Of a stretch of DNA of 20,117 nt, positions 16,358 to 20,117 are shown one piece after another (position 1 is the stretch's first letter; each line of letters starts with the position of its first letter). This stretch comes from an uncultured Oscillospiraceae bacterium. GTDB lineage: Bacteria > Bacillota > Clostridia > Oscillospirales > Oscillospiraceae. Position numbers and translations under genes: made by a program. The stretch is from NCBI GenBank assembly GCA_944385065.1, contig CALWVX010000011.1:1-20117 (forward strand), in the 5' to 3' direction. Under the pieces are notes generated by a model. The model saw only the letters and a list, made by a program, of their open reading frames with translations, had not been told where the DNA came from and made no database searches.

Positions 16358-16606
16358 TTAGAAATTGGAGGACTTGAGGCCGGCCGCCGACTCCCTTCCG
16401 GCCAGTTCCAGAGCCAGACGAAAGCCGTGGGCGAAGCTGAGCAGGTTTGCCCGGTCCAGCAGACGGAAGATAGGTTCTGGCATGTCCGGGTCCTGCCACA
16501 GAAGTTCCGACTGGGCCAGATAGGTTTGGTATTCCGGGTCGCCGTCAAAGTCCAGGTGAGCGCGGTCGATTTCGAGAAAATAAAGGTCCTCTATGATGGA
16601 ACTCAA
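16358..16606 (-). CDS. Small hypothetical protein (possibly DUF6809-like)
   Basis: An 82-residue acidic protein with no signal peptide or membrane helix. Starting at TTG 16606 it reads SSIIEDLYFLEIDR at the N-terminus and has LLSFAHGFRLALELAGRES near the C-terminus. This layout (IEDLY at the start, an FxxGFRLAxxL helix at the end) recalls small proteins of Bacillota annotated DUF6809, but I am not sure of the match. The TTG is preferred because GGGGTGATC lies 3-12 bases upstream. A GTG at 16615, three codons earlier, is in frame but lies inside that site. A near-consensus promoter is upstream, shared back to back with the XRE gene. Its function is unknown. Confidence 0.65.
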   Translation of the reverse strand: MSSIIEDLYFLEIDRAHLDFDGDPEYQTYLAQSELLWQDPDMPEPIFRLLDRANLLSFAHGFRLALELAGRESAAGLKSSNF

Positions 16607-16622
16607 GATGATCACCCCAATA

Positions 16623-16654
16623 AATAATTTATTCTATTTATATAATAATTTATT
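16623..16654. promoter_or_regulatory. Tandem 11-bp direct repeats, candidate operator
   Basis: AATAATTTATT occurs at 16623-16633 and again at 16644-16654. The offset is 21 bp, two turns of the DNA helix, so both copies face the same side. They lie between the small minus-strand gene and the XRE regulator gene. They are a plausible binding site for that regulator, although AT-rich promoter DNA can produce such matches by chance. Confidence 0.45.
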
Positions 16655-16665
16655 ATATTTGTCAA
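16637..16665 (-). promoter_or_regulatory. Strong sigma-A promoter of the small minus-strand gene
   Basis: On the minus strand: TTGACA (16665-16660), a 17-bp spacer, then TATAAA (16642-16637), about 30 bp upstream of the TTG start. It lies inside a 45-bp AT-rich island that contrasts strongly with the GC-rich surroundings. Repeated 11-mers at 16623-16633 and 16644-16654 overlap its start-site and spacer regions. Confidence 0.75.
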
Positions 16666-16676
16666 GGGGGGATGCT

Positions 16677-16931
16677 ATGCTTTCCAAGGATATTTTTTCG
16701 ATCCGTCTGAAAAAAATCCGTAAAGCCGCCGGAGAGCAGCAGAAAGATCTGGCCGATGCGGTGCAGATGGCTCAAACTCAGATCAGTGCAATTGAAAACG
16801 GCAAACAGGGGACGTCCTTTGACAAATTAGCCGCTATCTGTATCCATTACAACGTCTCCGCCGACTATCTGCTGGGCCTGATCGACGAACCCCGGCCCCT
16901 GAACGACGAGAAGAAAGAAGGAGTTCTATGA
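16677..16931 (+). CDS. Small XRE-family HTH transcriptional regulator
   Basis: An 84-residue Cro/C1-type protein consisting almost only of the DNA-binding domain. Residues about 7-62 form the helix-turn-helix: IRLKKIRKAAGEQQKDLADAV, MAQTQISAIENGK as the recognition region, then FDKLAAICIHYNVSADYLLGL. A short charged tail (DEPRPLNDEKKEGVL) follows, with no ligand or dimerisation domain visible. The ATG at 16677 has AAGGGGGG 5 bases upstream. Its stop overlaps the plsX start as ATGA (16928-16931), so the two genes are probably translationally coupled. The AT-rich region before it holds candidate operator repeats. Target genes are unknown; autoregulation and control of the divergent small gene are reasonable inferences. 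Confidence 0.9.
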   Translation: MLSKDIFSIRLKKIRKAAGEQQKDLADAVQMAQTQISAIENGKQGTSFDKLAAICIHYNVSADYLLGLIDEPRPLNDEKKEGVL

Positions 16932-17965
16932 AGATCATTGTAGACGCCATGGGCGGCGACAACGCCCCCAAGGCCCCGGTTCTGGGAGCCATCCAGGCCA
17001 ACAAGGCGTATGGAGTGGACATTATCCTGGTGGGCCGGGGGGAGGAAATCCTGAAGACGCTGGCCGAAAACGGCATTGCCGACCTGCCCTCCGGCGTAGA
17101 GATCGCCCACGCCAGCGAGGTGGTGGAGATGTGCGATAACCCGGCCACCGCCTTTCGGGAGAAGAAGGACTCCTCTCTCACTGAGGGCCTCAATCTGCTC
17201 AAGAGCGGTGCGGGGGACGCCTTTGTGTCCGCAGGCTCCACCGGGGCTCTGCTGGCCGGGGCCACTCTGGTGGTCAAGCGGATCAAGGGCATCCGCCGGG
17301 CGGCAATGGCGCCGGTGGTGCCCACCGGCACCGGGGGCGCGGTCCTGATTGACTGCGGGGCCAACGCCGAGTGCCCCCCGGAATACCTGATCCAGTTTGC
17401 CTACATGGGCTCCTATTACGCCGAGCATGTGTTGGGCCGTCCCGAGCCCAAGGTGGGCCTGCTGAACATCGGCGTGGAGCCCTCCAAGGGCACCTCGCTC
17501 CAGACCACCGTCTACCCCATGCTCCAGCAGGCGGCCGCCCAGGGGCGGATCAACTTCGTGGGCAATGTGGAGGCCCGGGAGGCTGTGGAGGGGGCGGTGG
17601 ACGTGATCGTCTCCGACGGCTATTCGGGCAACATCTTCCTGAAGACCATGGAGGGCACCGGCCTGTTCATGGCCCGGGAGCTGAAAAAGATGTTCAAGAA
17701 GAACCTGCTGACCATGCTGGCTGCCGTCCTGGTGTCCGGAGGGCTGAAGGAGTTCAAGCGGTTGATGAGCGCCGACGAGGTGGGCGGGACCGCCCTGGTG
17801 GGGATCTCCAAGCCGGTGATCAAGGCCCACGGCTCCTCCGACGCCTACGCCATCCAGAACGCCGTCCGGCAGGCCAAGCAGTTTGTGGACTCCGGCATCA
17901 TCGAAAATATTGCCGAGAACATCGACCAGATGCGCCTGGACGCCGGTCCGGCGAAAGAGGACTGA
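16928..17965 (+). CDS. plsX: Phosphate acyltransferase PlsX
   Basis: A 345-residue peripheral membrane enzyme that makes acyl-phosphate from acyl-ACP for the PlsX/PlsY route to phosphatidic acid. The N-terminus MKIIVDAMGGDNAPKAPVLGA is diagnostic. Other family blocks are SAGSTGALLAGA, LIDCGANAECPPEYLIQFA, GLLNIGVEPSKG and VVSDGYSGNIFLKTMEG-like wording, ending with GGTALVGISKPVIKAHGSSDAYA. Length is normal. The start overlaps the XRE gene stop by 4 bp. The usual Bacillota neighbours (fapR before; acpP, fabD or rnc after) are absent: a terminator follows directly, then the convergent spoVAE. The window shows no FapR-type palindrome upstream. Confidence 0.96.
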   Translation: MKIIVDAMGGDNAPKAPVLGAIQANKAYGVDIILVGRGEEILKTLAENGIADLPSGVEIAHASEVVEMCDNPATAFREKKDSSLTEGLNLLKSGAGDAFVSAGSTGALLAGATLVVKRIKGIRRAAMAPVVPTGTGGAVLIDCGANAECPPEYLIQFAYMGSYYAEHVLGRPEPKVGLLNIGVEPSKGTSLQTTVYPMLQQAAAQGRINFVGNVEAREAVEGAVDVIVSDGYSGNIFLKTMEGTGLFMARELKKMFKKNLLTMLAAVLVSGGLKEFKRLMSADEVGGTALVGISKPVIKAHGSSDAYAIQNAVRQAKQFVDSGIIENIAENIDQMRLDAGPAKED

Positions 17966-17971
17966 AAACGA

Positions 17972-18011
17972 GGAAGCTCCCGCCCGTTCGGGCGGGGGCT
18001 TCCTGTTTATT
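17972..18011 (+). terminator. Rho-independent terminator of plsX
   Basis: A 14-bp stem with one G-U pair (17972-17985 with 17990-18003, loop GTTC) is followed by TGTTTATTT. It lies 7 bp after the plsX stop and touches the end of the convergent spoVAE gene, so it may also help stop that transcript. Confidence 0.85.
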
Positions 18012-18369
18012 TGGGTTTGGATTTGCCCACCAGGGCGATGAGAAATCCGAAGAACATGGCCGCGGTGATGCCGCCCGCCGCGGCGGCGGCCCCGCCGGTG
18101 AAGGCCCCCAGCAGTCCGTCCCGGGCCACCGCCTCCCTGGCCCCCTGGGCCAGCAGATGGCCGAAGCCGGTGAGGGGGACCGTGGCCCCCGCTCCCGCCC
18201 AGTCCACCAGAGGCTGATACAGGCCCAGGGCGCTGAGCACCACGCCGGCAGTGACATAGATCACCAGAATCTTGGCCGGGGTGAGAGAAGTCTTGTCAAT
18301 GAGCAGCTGCCCGATGACGCACAGCGCTCCGCCGAACAGAAACGCCTTGAAATAGTCCATCCATTCCAT
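18007..18369 (-). CDS. spoVAE: Stage V sporulation protein AE
   Basis: A 120-residue membrane protein with about four hydrophobic segments: FLFGGALCVIGQLLID, ILVIYVTAGVVLSALGLYQPL, a Gly/Ala-rich central segment, and ITAAMFFGFLIALVGKSKPK. This wording matches SpoVAE (SpoVAEB), part of the inner spore-membrane channel that imports dipicolinic acid in sporulation and releases it in germination. The ATG at 18369 has AAAGGAGG 9 bases upstream. The gene follows spoVAD after 16 bp, and its ribosome binding site lies right at the spoVAD stop. Expression is expected in the forespore from the spoVAD promoter. Confidence 0.9.
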   Translation of the reverse strand: MEWMDYFKAFLFGGALCVIGQLLIDKTSLTPAKILVIYVTAGVVLSALGLYQPLVDWAGAGATVPLTGFGHLLAQGAREAVARDGLLGAFTGGAAAAAGGITAAMFFGFLIALVGKSKPK

Positions 18370-18385
18370 GGCCGCCCGCCTCCTT

Positions 18386-19405
18386 TCACATGGCGCCCCG
18401 GGCCGAGATGGCCACCGCGTGGCAGATACCGGGCACGCTCTCCCCCTGAAAGGAGGAGGTGGGAGAGTGGAGGGCCCCGGTGGGGCAGAACAGAATGTTG
18501 TGCCACCGCCCGGTTTTCAGCCCTCCCAGCAGATAGCCGGTGAGCACCGAGGCGCAGCAGCCGCAGCCCGAGCCCCCGCAGTGGACGTCCTGCTTCTTGG
18601 CGTCAAAGATCAGCTTGCCGCAGTCGGCGTGGTTGTTCAGAAAGAAGCCCTCCCGCTCCAGCAGCTCCAGCAGCAGCTGGCTGCCCAGGTCGCCCAGGTC
18701 GCCGGTGACGATCAGGTCGTAGAAGTCCGGGGCGCGGCCCGTGTCCCGCAGGTGGGCGGCAATGGTGTCACAGGCCGCGGGGGCCATGGCCGCTCCCATG
18801 TTGTTGGTGTCGGTGATCCCCTTGTCCACGATTTTTCCCGCCGTCACATGGGTGACCTGGGGGCCGCCGCCCTCCCGGGAGAGTACCGCCGCCCCCGAGG
18901 CGGTGACCGTCCACTGGGCGGTGGGGGTGCGCTGTCCCCCGTACTCCAGGGGGGTGCGGTACTGGCGCTCCGCGGTGCAGAAGTGAGAGGACACCACCAC
19001 CGCCGCCCGAGCGCCGAAGCCCCCGTCCAGGGCCATGGAGGCCAGGATCAGCCCCTCTCCCATGGTGGAGCAGGCCCCGTACAGGCCGAAGAAGGGGACC
19101 TGCTGCCCCCGGGCGGCGTAGGAGGAGCCGATGCACTGGTTGAGCAGATCGCCGGCGAAAATCCAGTCCAGCCCGGAGGCGGTCAGACCGCACTTGTCCA
19201 GGGCCAGAGCCAGGGCCTGTTTCTGCATGGCGCTCTCGGACTTCTCCCAGGTGGCCTCGCCGAAGGTGTCATCCCGGTCGATATAGTCAAAGGAGGAGGC
19301 AAGCGGCCCCTCTCCCTCCTTTTTCCCCGCCACGTTGGCCCAGGCGGTAAAATACACAGGGGCGCTCAGCGCCGCCGTCTGGCCCCCCAGCTTTTTGTTG
19401 GTCAT
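18386..19405 (-). CDS. spoVAD: Stage V sporulation protein AD
   Basis: A 339-residue soluble protein with a thiolase/ketoacyl-synthase fold that binds dipicolinic acid for the SpoVA channel. Hallmarks are DLLNQCIGSSYAARG, GLYGACSTMGEGL, VVSSHFCTAERQYR(T/F)PLEYGGQR, DTNNMGAAMAPAA, VTGDLGDLGSQLL and the cysteine-rich GGSGCGCCASV. The ATG at 19405 has GGGAGG 7 bases upstream; the open frame continues further upstream but those residues do not fit the family. spoVAE follows. The usual spoVAC gene is not upstream: the next gene there is ybeY on the opposite strand. A sigma-G-like promoter precedes the start by about 30 bp. Confidence 0.93.
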   Translation of the reverse strand: MTNKKLGGQTAALSAPVYFTAWANVAGKKEGEGPLASSFDYIDRDDTFGEATWEKSESAMQKQALALALDKCGLTASGLDWIFAGDLLNQCIGSSYAARGQQVPFFGLYGACSTMGEGLILASMALDGGFGARAAVVVSSHFCTAERQYRTPLEYGGQRTPTAQWTVTASGAAVLSREGGGPQVTHVTAGKIVDKGITDTNNMGAAMAPAACDTIAAHLRDTGRAPDFYDLIVTGDLGDLGSQLLLELLEREGFFLNNHADCGKLIFDAKKQDVHCGGSGCGCCASVLTGYLLGGLKTGRWHNILFCPTGALHSPTSSFQGESVPGICHAVAISARGAM

Positions 19406-19434
19406 GTCTCCGCCTCCCTGTGTGATTTCCCTGA

Positions 19435-19464
19435 TAGTGTGCGGCCCAGCGGGAGAAAATATAC
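19435..19464 (-). promoter_or_regulatory. Candidate sigma-G (forespore) promoter of spoVAD
   Basis: On the minus strand: GTATA (19464-19460), an 18-bp spacer, then CACACTA (19441-19435). This is one mismatch from the CATnnTA -10 element and fits the gnATR -35 element described for sigma-G. The known forespore expression of spoVA genes supports it. The match is short and could be chance. Confidence 0.4.
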
Positions 19465-19493
19465 TTGAAACATGGCCCTTGGACCGATATAAT
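19465..19493 (+). promoter_or_regulatory. Sigma-A promoter of ybeY
   Basis: TTGAAA (19465-19470), a 17-bp spacer, then TATAAT (19488-19493), 32 bp before the ybeY start. Its -35 abuts the -35 of the candidate spoVAD promoter on the other strand. Confidence 0.75.
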
Positions 19494-19525
19494 GGAGCGA
19501 GAAGCCATGGAAAGGAGCGTGCGGC

Positions 19526-20026
19526 ATGGAACATTTGGTGGCGATCGACCCGGAGGTGGAGACCACGCCGGAGCTGGAGGAGGCGCTGCGGCGGGCTGTC
19601 CAGGCCGCCCTGGAGGCGGAAGGGGTGGACGTGCCCTGCGCGGTGGAGGTGTGTCTCACCGATGACGAGAACATCCATCAGACCAACTGGGACATGCGGG
19701 GGGTGGATGCGCCGACCGATGTGCTCTCCTTTCCCATGTTTGAGCTCCGGCCGGGGGAGAAGCCTCTGGCAGAGTGGGCGGACCCGGACACGGATCAGGT
19801 GCTGCTGGGAGATATGATGATCTCTCTGGAGCGGGCCCGGGCCCAGGCGGAGGAATACGGACACAGCCTGGAGCGGGAGGTCTGCTATCTGGCCGTCCAC
19901 TCGGTGCTCCACCTGCTGGGCTATGACCATCTGGACGAGGGGCCCATGAAGCAGCAGATGCGGGAGCGGGAAGAGGCCATTCTGGGCGCCCTGGGCGTGA
20001 CCCGGGAGAAGGAGGAGACGCCATGA
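19526..20026 (+). CDS. ybeY: Endoribonuclease YbeY (rRNA maturation factor)
   Basis: A 166-residue zinc-dependent endoribonuclease that helps mature the 16S rRNA 3' end and in ribosome quality control. The metal-binding motif HxxxHxxxxxH is complete: His125, His129 and His135 in HSVLHLLGYDH. The PTDVLSFPM and LGDMMISLERA blocks are also typical. The ATG has AAAGGAG 8 bases upstream. Length is normal. Its stop overlaps the start of the next gene in an ATGA tetranucleotide. The usual upstream partner phoH is absent here: the gene begins its own transcription unit, divergent from spoVAD. Confidence 0.95.
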   Translation: MEHLVAIDPEVETTPELEEALRRAVQAALEAEGVDVPCAVEVCLTDDENIHQTNWDMRGVDAPTDVLSFPMFELRPGEKPLAEWADPDTDQVLLGDMMISLERARAQAEEYGHSLEREVCYLAVHSVLHLLGYDHLDEGPMKQQMREREEAILGALGVTREKEETP

Positions 20027-20117
20027 AAATCAAACTGATTCCCATCGAAGAAGTACCGGAAGCAGAGCTTCAGCCGGAAAAACTGGGACCGGCGGACCTG
20101 GCCCTGATGGCCGGCGC
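20023..20117 (+). CDS. Unidentified protein, N-terminal fragment (3' partial)
   Basis: An ATG at 20023 overlaps the ybeY stop by 4 bp, and the frame stays open to the window edge, giving 31 complete codons that begin MKIKLIPIEEVPEAE. GGAGGAG lies a few bases upstream. The coupled start and the position after ybeY support a real gene. In many Bacillota a diacylglycerol kinase, cdd or era follows ybeY, but this N-terminus does not resemble those. I do not recognise it. Confidence 0.6.
   Translation, partial: MKIKLIPIEEVPEAELQPEKLGPADLALMAG

Noticed and set aside
15960..16361. A 133-codon open frame on the plus strand in the gene-free stretch
   Set aside because: It runs through the palindromic repeats and the three-hairpin block, has no family features or ribosome binding site, and its composition follows the repeats.

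Overview
The window is a high-GC chromosomal segment of an endospore-forming member of the Bacillota. Sporulation genes spoVAD/spoVAE, the dprA-topA-trmFO gene order, folate/FAD-type TrmFO, a type III glutamine synthetase, AGGAGG-type ribosome binding sites and frequent GTG/TTG starts all point to the Oscillospiraceae (the Flavonifractor/Lawsonibacter side of the family). That placement is inferred from gene content and codon use only.

Layout. 1-1835 (+): the end of a SufC-type ATPase and a short SufB-like scaffold, together resembling the minimal two-gene SUF-like (SMS) iron-sulfur machinery. They are separated by a 239-bp palindromic intergenic element. 1889-2934 (-): lrgA-lrgB, a holin-like membrane pair, preceded by a leader that ends in a terminator. 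3115-4374 (-): a diaminopimelate decarboxylase with its own promoter. 4629-6737 (-): type III glutamine synthetase with a strong promoter and terminator. 6945-8626 (+): dapF followed by a SpoU/TrmH rRNA methyltransferase. 8623-9858 (-): an MFS transporter converging on the methyltransferase. 9943-15711 (+): dprA, topA, a small FMN-dependent flavoprotein and trmFO, mostly DNA and tRNA maintenance. 15712-16357: a 646-bp gene-free stretch built of hairpins, including a second copy of the trmFO 3' end. 16358-16606 (-) and 16677-17965 (+): a small hypothetical gene divergent from a small XRE regulator that overlaps plsX. 18007-19405 (-): spoVAD-spoVAE. 19526 to the end (+): ybeY and the start of an unidentified gene.

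How the genes fit together. lysA and dapF are consecutive lysine/peptidoglycan-precursor steps, in separate transcription units 2.6 kb apart. glnN lies between them and supplies glutamine. dprA, topA, the flavoprotein and trmFO look like one transcription unit. plsX (phospholipid precursor synthesis) appears translationally coupled to an XRE-family protein, where many Bacillota use FapR. spoVAD/spoVAE belong to the dipicolinate channel of the spore but have no spoVAC beside them. They are read away from ybeY from back-to-back promoters.

Most genes are ordinary housekeeping. The parts that deserve attention are the trmFO 3'-end duplication with its hairpin-rich insert, the multi-hairpin block at 16223-16325, the AT-rich divergent control region with 21-bp-spaced repeats upstream of xre-plsX, the lrgAB leader, and the dispersed palindromic intergenic elements.
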